A stretch of 64,000 nt of DNA from Udeniomyces pyricola. Its lineage: Eukaryota; Basidiomycota; Tremellomycetes; Cystofilobasidiales; Mrakiaceae. Location of the stretch: NCBI GenBank assembly GCA_039545295.1, contig BCIK01000004.1, forward strand, positions 745,389-809,388, given 5' to 3'. Below the pieces are notes generated by a model. The model was not told where the DNA came from. It searched no databases and saw only the letters and a program-made list of their open reading frames with translations. Positions 11,601 to 23,680 of the stretch are shown here, piece after piece (the stretch's first letter is position 1; every line of letters begins with the position of its first letter). The translations under genes and the position numbers were made by a program.

Positions 11601-12172
11601 GCCCCTGCTCGTTCTGCCGACGCTAGCAAGCGGACTCGGTCTTATGGCGATCTGTGCTTCGTCCGGTTGCGAGTGGAGTTGTTCTCTTGAATGATGCTCT
11701 TTCTTCCCTTGGTCTGATAGCACCTTCGGGAACTGGCTACTCTTGTTATCAGTGACTCACATGATTGATCTCAAACGAGATCTCTGGCTAAGCGAGGTGT
11801 ACTGATGAGGTGCACGTGTCTGCTGACTCGGCAATAGGATCGAACAGCGTCCTCACAACTGTTGGCATGCATGTGATTGCTTGGCCGCATCTTGTGATTG
11901 GATGTCCCCGTACTCGTTTGATTTGAACTAGTATGAGAAGGAAAGGTTTTTCTTTAACAATGCAATCAAGCAGTTCTAGGAGGCTTCGGCAAGATGTAGA
12001 GCCGAACCTTGATTCGAACATCGTTTCTTGCCTTCTCTTCTCTTCCTTTCCCCTCCTTCGTTCTCAACCCTCCTCCTTCATCCATCATCTCGCTCACGTC
12101 TACTGCATCTGCTACAACGTCCCTCATCTTGTTCCTCAACGTTTTGTATCCTTTGCCTGCATCCCCATTCCC
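11601..12172. other. intergenic, tandem plus-strand genes
   Basis: Upstream region of the Zn2Cys6 regulator. CT-rich over the last 130 bases before its start. Nothing else recognised. Confidence 0.5.
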
Positions 12173-15100
12173 ATGTCATCAACCCAATCTGATTGCTCCG
12201 ACGGTAGCCGGCCTTCTCCGACGCCACCCTTCTCTTCTGACCCCACCCCCGCGTTTCCCAACAAATTCCATCTCTCCTTCACAACCCCAGCACCATCACT
12301 CGCACCCTCAGGCAGATCCTCACGAACGACCAACAACAGTCTCGCCACATCGACATCGCATCATTTCCCCGTCTCGTTTGCAAGAAACAACTCGGCCGAA
12401 TCGAGCGATGTTGGTGAGCACAGTCGCAAATCGGTTACTCCCTCAAGTTCGATGCCTGCTCGCGCCCCATCAGCGCCTCTCTTGCGTCATCGAAACCGAT
12501 CGAGAGGCGACACTGAAGATGTCACCTCGACTCGTCCGACGATCATCAAGAAACTTCAGGCATGCGAGCCCTGCAGGAAAGCGAGTACGTAGCGGTCATT
12601 GGGATAAGCCACGCCGTCGTTAGGGATCTCAGTCGGGCCGGACCTTTTAGGGATACAGATAGCCCCTTTTTCCTTTCTTATCTCTCAGCTGACCCGTTTC
12701 GGTCCTTTTCATTTCTTGCTGCGACTCTTTCATCAGAGGTCGCATGCGGTGAGCTCGATGAAGACGGGCAGTGTGCGACCTGCAAAATCAAGCAACGTGC
12801 TTGCATCTTCTCATCCAAGGGCACCAACGACCGAGCCAGCAACTTCCGGCGGTACGTTGCAGTAGACTTGGCCGAGTCGAGGTTTCGGTTATTTGAATTC
12901 GATACAGCGGTGTTCTGACTGGACTCTTTCCTTCCTGTGTATACAGAAGTACCTCTGGAATCACGAGACCTCTTACACACGCCATCGCTTCATCTGAAGC
13001 TCATGCATCAGCAGATATGATTGGGTCCAAAGAAAGGCCAGTTGTTCCGGCTCACGGACGCTTGCAAGGTCGGGTTTCTGGAGGCGGACCCATGGGTATC
13101 GTCGAGGACTTCAGTCGTTTATGGTGAGGCTCTAGCTTTAATCTTCAATCGCAGGCTCATCGCTCGTCACAAACCGCCTCTGACCCATCTTCTTCTCCTC
13201 AGCCTTGAGATTCCGGCCGCAGATATGTGAGAGCATGTTCCTCTGTCGCATAACGTGCTCAGTACCTGGATTGACTAGGTTTAAGAATGTGCGATCAGGT
13301 GGGAGATCAATCCTCCATTCGTGACCCTCGCTTCATATTTGTCGTCAACGCTCCAAGCCTCCGACGAGAGAACTTCAGAGCCGTGGATGTGGACATCTGG
13401 ATTTCTTGTCCTCCCCACAGAGTCTATGGATAGAGCATGGGCATCGGGACTTGTGCCACAGAACGACCACGTCCAAGCGCTTGTACGTATGGTTTCGATG
13501 CCAAGTACATCGATCGCGTGACGACACTAGATAACGTACTGAGCAACCAGAACGACATAATCTCCCCACAGCTCGACTCGTACTTCGATTCGATCCATCC
13601 TCTTATGCCAATGCTTGATGAGGACCGTTTTCGATCAGCGGTTTCTCAGCTTTGGCGAAAGACACCCACCCAGGCTGTACGCGTCCAAACCCCTCTCGAA
13701 GTTGGGCTAAGCATTACAGCTGACTTTCGCCTTTCACACGCTTTGTCAGCTGGATGTGTCTACACAATGCTTCTTGCCAATTTTTTACGCTGTTCTCGCC
13801 TCCGCATCTACCCAACTCGACATTACCAGAATTGTCAACAGCGAAAGGAAGCATCCCTTATTAGAGCTGTGCGTCTCGCCCCAAGGACTTCCTTATATAG
13901 CCTCACCGGGTACTGACTCGTACCCTCTGACTTCATTCAGGGCTATGAGTACTTGCCAAACCATGTTGACCTTCGAAGATGAGTCCACTAGAAGCAAGCG
14001 GATATGGGTTGAGAGTAAGTATATTCTCATCTGCCTGCTACATTCGTACTCCCCCTGGTAGTATTTAGCACAGGGCATCAGGATATATGACTGACTAGCC
14101 GGATCTTATCAGTTCAGACCCTCGTTCTTTTGTCCAACTATCTTGCCGGTTTGGGTCATCTTGAGGGAGCCTGGAGACTCTCATCTCGTGCAGCAGAGCT
14201 GATCCGACGGGAAGACACGACTCTCGGGCGTGGGCACGAGTGTGACGTTCGCGCCCGAACCTTCTGGTGAGTGGAGGTTCTTGGTAACATCTCACGCTGT
14301 CTGTACGTTTCTTGGCTCATCTATCGTCTTGTCATTCCACAGGACCTTGTTCAACATAGACGCGTGTCTCTCTCGTGTGCTCGCTCGGACCGCCTGCCTT
14401 CGAATCGACCACCTTCCCCTTCCTGAGGATTCCAGTTCTAAACCACTCGATCGATGTCCGGCCCAGTCCACTACATCGCCCGGATTCGCCATAATTTGCG
14501 AGCTCAATATCATAGCGACTGAGATTATCGAGACGCTCTATCCGGCCGACCGAGATATATCTAGCGAGCGACCACATACGAGCAAACTGAAGCGAATCGT
14601 CGCACAACTTAGATCCAAACTCGAGGCCGTCGACCTCAATGCCTTAGTTGGCGATGAGCCAGGTAGATCACCGCCGATCAAACTGGTGATCCAAGACCTG
14701 GCTGCAAGCTGCGCCATGCTGATCGGTAAGTCTGACCAACATCCTGTGATTTTGGTCAGTCATCTGCTGTATCTGACGGTATCTTTCATGTACATTTGGT
14801 GGTATTTGGACTTAATCGTTATAGCCAGAGTGTGGCTGCCCCGATCTAAATCTCACCTGACGTCTTCAGAGACATTAGTCCCTCTCGACCTCCAAGGAGT
14901 TAGGCTGGCCATGGAGCAGCCTGTGGACAACAGCCGCCGCTCGCTTCCACCAACCGCACAACTCGTCCAGTCTCTGGCTACACTCTTTGAGACGGCTCAG
15001 GTAGTTCTTCACGCGCGCGTCCGAGCGTCTTTTGGCGGCAATTTGGATGCTATTCGTAAGTTTTTTTCAGACGTTTTAAGATGGATTCACTGAATCTCAC

Positions 15101-16247
15101 TGACATACACGATGGCTCATTCGACCACACAGATGCATGTGATCTCTATCTGCGAGCCATCGTAGAGCAACTCAACGAATTAGGCCCTAAACACTGCCTG
15201 GCATCACCGTTCGCGGAGAGCATCGCCGCTCTCTGGGACATGGCCAGGTCACAGCCAAACCCCCCTACTCGATCTTTCTCAATCACTTCAGAGGCCCATG
15301 AACCACCCAGCTTGGCTTTGGCTACGCTCACGGCTTCCGTTGACTCTTCACCGTCTTCGTCCAGCTCTCTTTCAACGCCTCTAAGCCCTCTCCACGAACG
15401 ACCTGCCCGACCATCTCTTGTTGTGCCTCTAGCGCACACGAAGCCTCGATTCTCACCCTATCCCATGGCTCAGATGACTCGTGCCACTCTCAAACTTCCC
15501 CCAACCCAACGATCTCACACGTCGGGAGTCCTCGACTCCGTTCTCGAAGGCCCGCCTCATATGAGAGTGAAAGCGCTCGATTCATCTTCCAAGCCCGACC
15601 GGATCTATCAGGCCTCCCTTCGACCTTCCAGGATCGATACTACGAGTGAGACGGTCTTTACCTACTATCATGACCGATGGCCTCGATCGACCTCTATTCA
15701 GACCAGTCGACACTCAAATAACTTTATGCCGCAACATCAGCTGCGTCGTTGGTTCTGGGAACCTCACTACCCGTCCATCCACTCACCTGATGCCCGGTAC
15801 TACCACGAGGTACCTCCCGAACCGATGAACTCGTCGACCCACCCGCCTCCGAGGCTCCAATCTGATGGTGGCGTGAATCATGTCGCTACTCGTCACGTTC
15901 ACCCTCCCATATCCTTCCCCCATAATCCATCTTCACCTCCACTTCCTTCCGTGCAGTTTCCACCACCGTCCTCCACTCTGCCCGACTCTCAAACTGTCAC
16001 GCTCGCCTCAAATCTTGTGGCTTCGACCGAAGGAAAACCGTCGCGATCGCTGTATGAGCCTCTGTCGAACTCTGCTGCTTCACCTTGCCTGATTTCATTC
16101 GAAGTGCAACCATCAGAATCGGATCGTACATCGGTGGAGATCGAGATGGTGAGGTGCAAAGCGGAAGAAGAGTGGTGGCCTATGGACGTTGGGGGTACTG
16201 CTGAGGCTGGGGCACAGGCAACCCGAAGGCAAGAGAGTTGGTGGTGA
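12173..16247 (+). CDS. Zn2Cys6 transcription factor with fungal-specific domain
   Basis: Nuclear DNA-binding regulator, 1012 residues. Exons: 12173-12584, 12737-12851, 12947-13123, 13155-13226, 13279-13298, 13421-13482, 13572-13676, 13750-13868, 13941-14014, 14113-14266, 14343-14725, 14825-15055, 15133-16247. An intron splits the zinc cluster; joining gives ACEPCRKAKVACG then CATCKIKQRAC, i.e. C-X2-C-X6-C-X8-C-X2-C-X6-C at residues 131-160. The fungal-specific middle homology region follows: LDSYFDSIHPLMPMLDEDRF (about 287), FYAVLASASTQL, then IQTLVLLSNYLAGLGHLEGAW and RARTFWTLFNIDACLSR. The N-terminus and the last 370 residues are Ser/Pro-rich and low complexity, as in activation regions. 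Exons 4 and 5 (72 and 20 bases) are the least certain, though phases fit. Neighbours (RPAIN-like, HIS5) do not suggest a target pathway. Confidence 0.9.
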
Positions 16248-16759
16248 ACAGATAACCAGACGGATCGAAGGGGGAGGAGGTGATAAAGTCTGCTACTCAT
16301 ATTGTCTTTGGGACATTTTTTCTTTCTTTTTTCTTCTCTGATTATACGTGTCGTCAGTCCTTGGCCTCTCACAGTGTACTTGGTCTCGATCTGTCCCTCT
16401 CTTTGCGTGTCTCTTGTTTGGTGGACTAATTGTTCCGAGTTGTCAGATCCTCTTAGTCTAGCCAATCTCTCGATCTTGAGCCCTACCAGATCCTGTCGCT
16501 TGTCTTTCTACGATCTCACTCATTGATATGACCTTGTTGCCTTTCTTGGAGCGAGTGAAGCTCGACAATTGATCCGCGACAGAAGGAAGAAGGGAGAACC
16601 CTACTGCATCTATATATACGGTACCCATCTAACGTCGAGTAAACAAGAATAATGTCGGCCGTCCAATCAGAACGGCCGCTTATCTACATGTATATACACC
16701 CCAGCCTCTATGCATTCATCTATCGCCTGCTCTTCAAAACGAAGGTCGGATCTTGTATC
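16248..16759. other. convergent intergenic region
   Basis: Shared 3' flank of the Zn2Cys6 gene (+) and HIS5 (-). T-rich on the plus strand just after the Zn2Cys6 stop (16300-16400). No gene seen. Confidence 0.5.
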
Positions 16760-18675
16760 CTACTCGCTCAAGACGCTCCTCAACCTCTCGACGACGGCTT
16801 TACTCTCCTCTGGCGTTCCGACGGTGATCCTCAAGCACCCTTCGCATCCGACTTCGTTACCCCTGAACCTGACGACGACTTTCTCCTGCTCAGCCATCTT
16901 TTTGTAGACCCACTTTGCACGCTCGTTGTCGACGGGAGCATCGGCCGCACCCCCTTTGGCCAAGACCTGGACGAGGACAAAGTTGGCGTGGTTCCCACCG
17001 AGGATTCGACCGAGACCGGAGACTTTGGGCAGTTCAGCGACGAGGTAATCGCGTTGCTCGATCAACGTCGCAATGTTGGTCGAGAATTGAGCGAGCGCTC
17101 CGGGACTCAACGCAGAGAGCGCGAGGGAGGCGGAAGGAGAAGAAACGTTGTAAGGCGCTTTAGTGTTGGCCATGATTTGGATGATGGGAGGGGAGGCGAT
17201 AGCGAGGCCGAGTCTGAATTTGAGGGTTGGAGGATAGGGTGCGAAAGGGGGAGAGGGAAAAGGAGGAAGTGATGGTAAATTAGTATGTCAAAATTCAGTC
17301 CTCTAGACCCTGCATTCATGAAAGGTATCGAAAGGAAAGTTAAGAAAAAGAGAAAAACGAACCGGATCGCAGCCAAGCCGAAGCCTTTGCTCAGCGTCTG
17401 GGAGACGATGACGTTGGCGTACTTTTCGACCAACGTCGTCGCGCTGAGCTCCTTTTCAGGCCCGGCGAAATCGATGTAGGCTTCGTCGACGACGACGAGG
17501 CCTTTGAATGCTGGGTTCTCGAGGACGGAGATGATGTCGGCGATCGGGATGAGGGTTCCGGTGGGGTTACCGGGCGAGCAAAGGAAGACGAGCTTGATTG
17601 TCGGGTCGGAGGAGAGAACGGCGTTGATCTGAGGGAGAAGAGTCAAACAAGAGAAGAAATCGACAAGTGAATCAGTGGATCAGCAAAAGAAATTAGAACT
17701 CGAGGGGAATGTTTAGCGAGACGTGCGTGCCCCCCCCCCTTTCCCCCAACGCTGTGTTTCCAAGGACCGCGCCACACGCGTCTTCCCAAAGGACGAAAGG
17801 AAGAAAGATTGCTCACCTCATCGACCTTGGGTCCGAATCTACCTTCCTCAACATCAAGGTTAACTTTGACGACCTCGACGTCGTTGACCTGAGCCGTGAC
17901 GGAATACATGCCGTACGTCGGTGGACAAACGAGGATCTTATCCTTTCCCGGCCGACATGTCACCCGCATGACGAGATCGATGACTTCATCCGATCCCACA
18001 CCGAGGAAGACGTATTCTGGCCCAGGAACGCCGCGGAGATCAGCGAGGAGTTGCTTGATAGGGAGGTGCGTTGGGGAAGGGTATCGGTTCAGTTGGGAGT
18101 GCACATCAGTCGGGAGCAGCGTGAGAGAGGGATCGTTGGGCTGTTTGTTTTGTTACGTTTTGTATGTTTGATGTATTTTTTTTGGGGGGGCACGAAAAAA
18201 GAAAAAAACGTCAAGTAAGATCAAAGGTAGATGGAAGGGGTTCAAGCCAGGGTGGTGATGATGTAGATGACGACGAGCAACAAAGGAAAAGAAAGCGTAG
18301 ATCGGTCATCAGCATGCGAAAGTCGGTTAATCCAGGATGAGAGAGACAGACATGACAGAGCTAGCTAAGCTACGCGCGCCCCAACCGTCGTCCTCTGTCG
18401 CCCTTTGAACGACTAGCCCAAATCAAACACGCTTGATTCTTTCCTCAACGAGAAGAGAAGGAAACAGATGGAAAGAGGGGGGGAAGGGGGAAGAGACTGA
18501 CCGGAATCGCGTGCCCGAGCGCATTCTCATTCGCATCGAGGAGGATGCCCGAATCGTAATCGTCTCGTGCAGCGCGGTAAGGCTCGAGCGAGAGGATATT
18601 GGGTCGGATGACGGCCTCGATGTCAAAGTGAGGAGGGTACGTCGGGTAAGGGGTCGTGAGGCCTTTGATGGGCAT
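16760..18675 (-). CDS. HIS5: histidinol-phosphate aminotransferase
   Basis: PLP-dependent class I/II aminotransferase that converts imidazole acetol-phosphate and glutamate to histidinol-phosphate in histidine synthesis; cytosolic. Exons: 18502-18675, 17817-18140, 17363-17628, 16760-17213 (405 residues, the normal size). Visible motifs: IRPNILSLEPYRAARDDY at the N-terminus, LDANENALG, LNRYPSPTHLPIK, GVGSDEVIDLVMRV (PLP phosphate contacts), PPTYGMYS, CSPGNPTGT (Asn contact), VVVDEAYIDF (Asp contact), and SQTLSKGFGLAAIR with the PLP lysine at about residue 247. FRGNEVGCEGCLRITVGTPEE near the end carries the substrate-carboxylate arginine. Intron 3 uses a GTTCGT donor. No sign of damage. Confidence 0.97.
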
Positions 18676-19075
18676 TTTGGGTGGATTTCTGATTTGGTGA
18701 ACGAGGAGAAGAACAGGGTCAAGGTGGGGTGGGGGGATATTTGGTAGTGGTGGCAGGAGTAGGAACAAGTGGTGGGATAAGGGGAATTGATTATCAGCCG
18801 ACTGACTGCAACTCGTTCGGATTTCAGATGAGTCATGTTAAGTCCCTCTTGAGTCATGTTTTATTTCCTCGTTTTAATTCCCTTTTCATCATCACTCTCG
18901 ACCCTTCCTTGCCAATCTGACTCGATGTATACGAGACGCACTTTAAACCATTCATATCTCTAGCTGCCAACGCTAAATCATGTTGACCACTTCACCCTAT
19001 ATTCGACGTACATCATCATTATTTAAGAATCTCCCTTACTCATACACACCCTTTTCTCCATGAAAAATTAAATTA
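18676..19075. other. intergenic, tandem minus-strand genes
   Basis: HIS5 promoter and derlin 3' flank. AT-rich at 18940-19075. I did not find a convincing Gcn4-type site; nothing else recognised. Confidence 0.45.
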
Positions 19076-20466
19076 TCAACCGCCTAGCCTGTTTCCCCCG
19101 CCCCATTTATGTCCACCCGCAGACCCTTCTGTCGATCTTCCCCCTCCGGTGACCGGTCCGCCACCCCCGCTCCCACGAACAGCACTCCCCCCAAACGTCG
19201 TCTTCACCACTGCTGGAGGCGCCGGAAAGTTGGTCGACCACCACCTCGGTGGGTTCGAGAGGATGTTCCATCGGCGGTTGACCGAGAGAGAACGGGTGAG
19301 ATAATGGTGACCTTGTGCGACGAGGAGACCGCTTAGGCCAGAGATGAGACCGGGAGGACCAGCGTTGAGGAAGTCCATGAAGAGAAGAGCCGGTGGGTAC
19401 CCTACGTACGGGCGAGTTCCGTTTTCCAGGTGGGTGGAGGGGAGGCGACATCAAGTAGGACATGGTAGAGGTTGTCAGAACAATTCATCGAGGACTGCAA
19501 AAACCAAGTCGAAAGGGAAAAGGGCAAAAGGAAGAAAATCACGGAAAATAGGAAGACAGAGAGAGGAAGGGGGATTTTGATGTGTTGTTGTTGTTGTTGT
19601 TCAACTCACAGAGAGCCCGCAACGAGATCAATCCAAACAAGCTGACTTGGGAGTCCGAATTATCTAGTGCCCAAAGATGGACGATGGCAATCAGCTGAGA
19701 CGAGCATGACCGCCAAGAAGAAAGGGCCAAGGGCGATGAGTATATGCGGATGAACGAGTAGCGGTCGTAACCGATGAGTGAAAGGTGGAAGAAAAAAAAA
19801 AAAGCAGGCCTGATCTCAGCCGGCGGCCATGGATAGTTACTTACGAAGGGTCGGAAGAGAAGTGAGTTTTGTAAAAAGACATTGGTAAACTGGATGGTGA
19901 GTAAAGGAAAGGAGAACGAAAAAGGGAAATCAGACCGACATGGATCAATCATCTATTGCTTGACGTTGTTGAAATGTGCGTGATGAAACAGAGGAGTCAT
20001 CATGATTGTGTCATGATGAGAGCACGGGTCTCTTTGGACTGACCTGGAGGGCGGTCGAGATCAAGAGAAGCACCCAGGCATACTTGGCGGAATCGCCGAG
20101 GTAAGTGTCGGTCTCCAAGCTGACGGACGTGCGATGGACCAGGAACAGATCAAAGAGGACGGCGATCCCTTGACCGACGAAGCAGAACGACGTTACGAGA
20201 CGCCAGAGTTGAAGGTCACGCGTGATGTAGGGCCAGTGCATGCTGAATGGGATAAGTGGGGTCGAGAGGTAAGAAGGAGAGAGATACATATAAGAATCAT
20301 GATGATGAGACGATATCGGGTGTAGACTAAAGTTGGGAAGGACATACGCGATGGCCTGTAGAGGCACGATGCCAGCGAGGGCAAGGCCTGTTGCCGATGC
20401 CAAGGCGAGGAGGATAGACCGGGTGACTGGAGGAACGGAATGCCAGGCTTGAGTGAGGTCGTCCAT
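19076..20466 (-). CDS. DER1: derlin (Der1-like ERAD membrane protein)
   Basis: Rhomboid-like pseudoprotease of the ER membrane that helps retrotranslocate misfolded proteins for ER-associated degradation. Exons: 20348-20466, 20044-20242, 19845-19889, 19610-19694, 19076-19401; 257 residues. The start MDDLTQAWHSVPPVTR matches the conserved derlin N-terminus with the PVTR motif. Then follow LQLWRLVTSFCFVG (the WR motif), YAWVLLLISTALQ, LIAIVHLWALDNSD and SLFGLISLRALWYPP (hydrophobic helices), MDFLNAG, GLLVAQGHHYLTRSL, and a Gly-rich tail ending GGHKWGGGNRLG, which matches the p97/Cdc48-binding SHP-type tail of derlins. A continuous frame inside intron 3 was rejected because it breaks the join at RPF/LIAIV. 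It is head-to-head with SNX3 over 360 bases. Confidence 0.93.
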
Positions 20467-20826
20467 GGATGGTGTAGCGTGTGTGTATGGATATGTGAGA
20501 TGATGATGATGATAGACGACGTTAGACGATGTTAGACGATGTTAGACGATGAGGAGATCAGCCAGGACGTCGTCGGCTGTCAGTGCATACAACAGCGGCG
20601 CGTCATGAATGATGATGATGCATGCATGCATCCATGCAGGGCAAAGGGAAACCGCTTCAAGCCGTCCCCTCCTCCTTTGTCAATTCCATCGTCGTTGTCC
20701 TCAATTAGCTGACATATCGATATATCGATCTCCAATCAGCCATACTCAACCCATCATCCTCATCCTCGTCCTCATCCCCATCCCCATACCCATCCCCACC
20801 TACACCTTCATCACCACCACCCACCC
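20467..20826. other. short divergent promoter derlin / SNX3
   Basis: A 360-base shared upstream region holding a 10-base tandem repeat at 20521-20550 and a CCAT/TCATCC-rich leader before SNX3. Confidence 0.5.
20521..20550 (+). repeat. tandem repeat GTTAGACGAT x3
   Basis: Three perfect head-to-tail copies of GTTAGACGAT, preceded by a degenerate copy (GATAGACGAC, 20511-20520). It sits between divergent start codons, so copy number could affect either promoter. Confidence 0.9.
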
Positions 20827-22422
20827 ATGAGTTTCATGCCCGCTCCCCTGCCTCCCGGCCCATCCTCCCCGCAATCTCAAGCTCAACACTCGCCTTTTGC
20901 TCGTGCCGCCTCGGGTGGCATCCAAAGCCTCGCCGGTCAGAGAGCTCAGACCGTGCGTTCTCGACCCGCTCTCTCCATTCCCTTGTCTCCCTCAATCCCT
21001 CGCTCTCGGTCTCTTGCTCCAATAAGAGCACGGGTCACATTCATCCATTTCGGCATCCATACCACCAGCCAGAGCGAGAGGACCAGGGTCCAATGAGGAC
21101 ATTCTCTTCGAGTGACCTGCTGAGAGCAAGCTAGCTCGTCTGACGTGTTTCAAACATCTCGGCTGATTCCTCCATCATTATTCATCCACTCATTCCGCAA
21201 CGAATCGCTTCCTGGGAACCTGTCATCTGGGCTTCATCCAGTTCGATGAGATGTATGCCGCTCCTGTAGGTATCTTATGGTTCTCCTAGCCGACGCGTGT
21301 ATAACTCACTGCCTCTTTGGAGATATTGCTTATCCTCCTTGCCCCCCCCCCCCCCTTTCTCACTCGGTCGCTCACATCAACCCCCTATCCTTACCGGTCT
21401 CGCACAGGAATCGTTCCTCGAGATCGAGGTTCGCTCTCCCCAGACGCACGGCGTCGGACGAAAGATGTACACTGACTACGAGATTGTTTGCATGGTATGT
21501 CGCTCGCGTGCGGAAGGAGGCTAGATGGGGCGGTCGGTCGAACGAAGGCGTCTGTCGGCTGGATCCCGACCGGACCATCTCCCGAGTAGATGCGCTGCCA
21601 GGAACGGGGTGTCATCAACTTCTGTCATATAATTCGTCACTGATCTCGATATTGAGCATGGATCATCGCCATTGCTTCCTTCTGCCAGACCAACATCCCT
21701 GCGTTCAAGCTCCGCCATTCCGTCGTCCGACGTCGATATTCCGACTTTGAGGCTTTCAGAGACACACTCGAGCGGGAATCTACAAGGGTTCGCTTGTCCT
21801 TCTCCCTCTTCAAGCTCCCCCCCCCCCAACCCTCCTTCACCGTAGATGCTCCTTTCTGACCAAGCGAACAACCCTTCTTCTCTTCCGTGATGTCTCGTGA
21901 TCGATCATATTCTCAGGTCAACATCCCACCCCTACCCGGCAAGGTCTTTACCAACCGCTTCACGGACGAAATCATTGAGCAGCGCAGAGAAGGTCTCCAA
22001 CGGTTCCTCGAGATCGTCGCCGGTCATCCTCTACTCCAGGTAAGCAGAGCAGATCATGCTTCACCACATGACCCCCTTTGATCCCGTTCTCAAGAAACGG
22101 GGTCGTTGTCATGGTCAAGGTGACCGATGTATCTAGGCGCGATGGGTGGTCCTCCTGGCTCACCATCTTACCTTGAACACACATTTCGCCTCCTGCCTTT
22201 CGCTATGCTTAACATCCTTCTCTTTCATCAGACCGGCAGTAAAGTCCTGTGTGCCTTTTTGCAAGGTGAGTTCAAAGGACTGTTTCTTCTTACCCTTTTC
22301 TTTAAGGAACCTTGCCGTGATCAAACCTTTTGTCCCGCGATAGACCCACTGAAACTTGTTTCTCACACTCCCTATTTGTCCGAATCGCTGTAGATCCTTC
22401 ATGGGACAAGGCAGCCTGGTAG
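20827..22422 (+). CDS. SNX3: sorting nexin-3 (Grd19-type PX protein)
   Basis: PX-only sorting nexin that binds PI3P on early endosomes and works with retromer to recycle cargo to the Golgi. Exons: 20827-20952, 21242-21265, 21408-21494, 21689-21787, 21917-22039, 22232-22265, 22394-22422; 173 residues, normal size. Order of motifs: [58 protein letters not shown] (PI3P-binding arginine), [54 protein letters not shown]. Exon 2 is only 24 bases and its donor is read as GTAGGT at 21266, because the other choice (21269) breaks the frame. The last exon codes nine residues. All phases fit. Confidence 0.95.
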
Positions 22423-23680
22423 CTGCAAGCTAGCGCACTCGCCCTCAATCCTTACTTCATTTTTTTTTTTGGAGGGTCGTTCTTTCTTTACTTCTTTTCG
22501 ATCCTCTCCACCATCTGATTCCTTCATTGTCCTCTTTGTCATCAACTCATCTCCTCTTTTTCTTTCTTCTTGGCTCTCAATTCTTCTTACCCTAACGCCC
22601 AACTCTCTCTCTCTTTCTCTCTCTCTTTTCCTCTCTCTTCCTTCGTTCTTCTCTACCTTTCAGATACTTACCAGCTCGCTTTTTCCTGCCTTCTTGATGG
22701 GTATCTGCTTGATTCATCATGCTCCTCTGTTCTCTTGTACATTCGACCCCGATGGGAACATATCGAAACCGCTCCAATTGAAAAAAAAAAAAAAAAAAAC
22801 TACTGGATCGATAAAGCCGTCACGTTACGACTGAGCACGTACGTGTCGTGTTGAAACGACCGGCGCAGAGCAGCTAGTCAAGATGACGAATGCACCGCGC
22901 GTACTAGCAAGCTGAAACGAAAGGGGCCGGCGATAATTGTCATCGATCAAGCCTGTGTTTGAACAAGTCGCGATAATGGACGATTGAGCACGATCTGGAC
23001 AGAGTTGAGACGTTGACAACGGATGTGGCAAGACGATATGTATGAGGGTGGCTGGACGTCGTACGGCATCGATCGTCGAATTCGTTATATATACATGGTA
23101 AGAAATGGCAGCCAGGCAACAAGGCTTTACGAGTCTCTTTCATCCTTGTCCAACGCTGGGTGAGGCTTGTCTGACGCTTATTCAGCCTTGTCCAGCCTCT
23201 ATTGAGGGCCTTTTAAGCCTTGGTGCCAGCTGGCTGCCATTTTTTGCTATGTATATGCCAAGCTGTACATGGACGTGTAAATGGCAAGAGAAAGGGCGTC
23301 GAACGTCGAAGCGTCGATCACCATACATCGCAAACCTGAGGTCGACATGACAGATCGAACCATCATCGCAGCGCCAGTCGGCGCATGGCAGGAGAATAAA
23401 GGGGCCGGCGATCGAATATCAAGGGGGCGAGACCAGGGACCGGGTTGCCGTAACGTCTACCAAGCGGTGCGATCGACGCAGGCAGGAAGGGCGTCTCCGG
23501 CTCATTCGGCTGCTTCTTCTACTTTCTACATCTCTCAACCGATCCCTATAAAACGTCTCAAGCTGTCCTCTCTTTTCTTCTCAATACCATCACCTCTTCA
23601 ACACATCACTTCATACCCACACACCTACCCTCGTCTTTCCTCACCCAACCCACCCCCTTCCCCCCTTCAACCACCTCACT
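22423..23680. other. 1.26-kb intergenic region with inverted-repeat element
   Basis: The SNX3 3' flank (22440-22700) is strongly CT-rich, with an A18 run at 22781-22798. A 27-base imperfect inverted repeat lies at 23089-23256 (separate entry). The last 180 bases are a CT-rich leader of the Rds1-type gene. No protein gene supported. Confidence 0.55.
23089..23256. mobile_element. possible small inverted-repeat (MITE-like) element
   Basis: Arms at 23089-23115 (plus sense) and 23230-23256 (reverse complement) match in 24 of 27 positions, including a perfect 13-base core AAATGGCAGCCAG. Weaker similarity (GCA-CAAGGC) continues inward. The 114-base centre contains CCTTGTCCA twice and no open reading frame of interest. 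I see no clear target-site duplication. It may be a degraded non-autonomous DNA element or a hairpin-forming regulatory sequence. Confidence 0.4.

Noticed and set aside
9940..12010. GTTCGAA-like strings resembling a tRNA B box (near 9955 and 12010)
   Set aside because: No A box or cloverleaf at the right distance on either strand.
12173..18675. Zn2Cys6 regulator next to an enzyme as a biosynthetic gene cluster
   Set aside because: The adjacent enzyme is HIS5, primary metabolism, and no backbone synthase or tailoring enzymes are near.
19695..19844. Continuous frame through derlin intron 3
   Set aside because: It would insert a Ser/Arg-rich segment into a membrane helix; splicing joins RPF to LIAIVHLWALDN as in other derlins.
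20521..20550. Short direct repeats considered as a CRISPR array
   Set aside because: No spacers; simple head-to-tail 10-base units in a fungal promoter.
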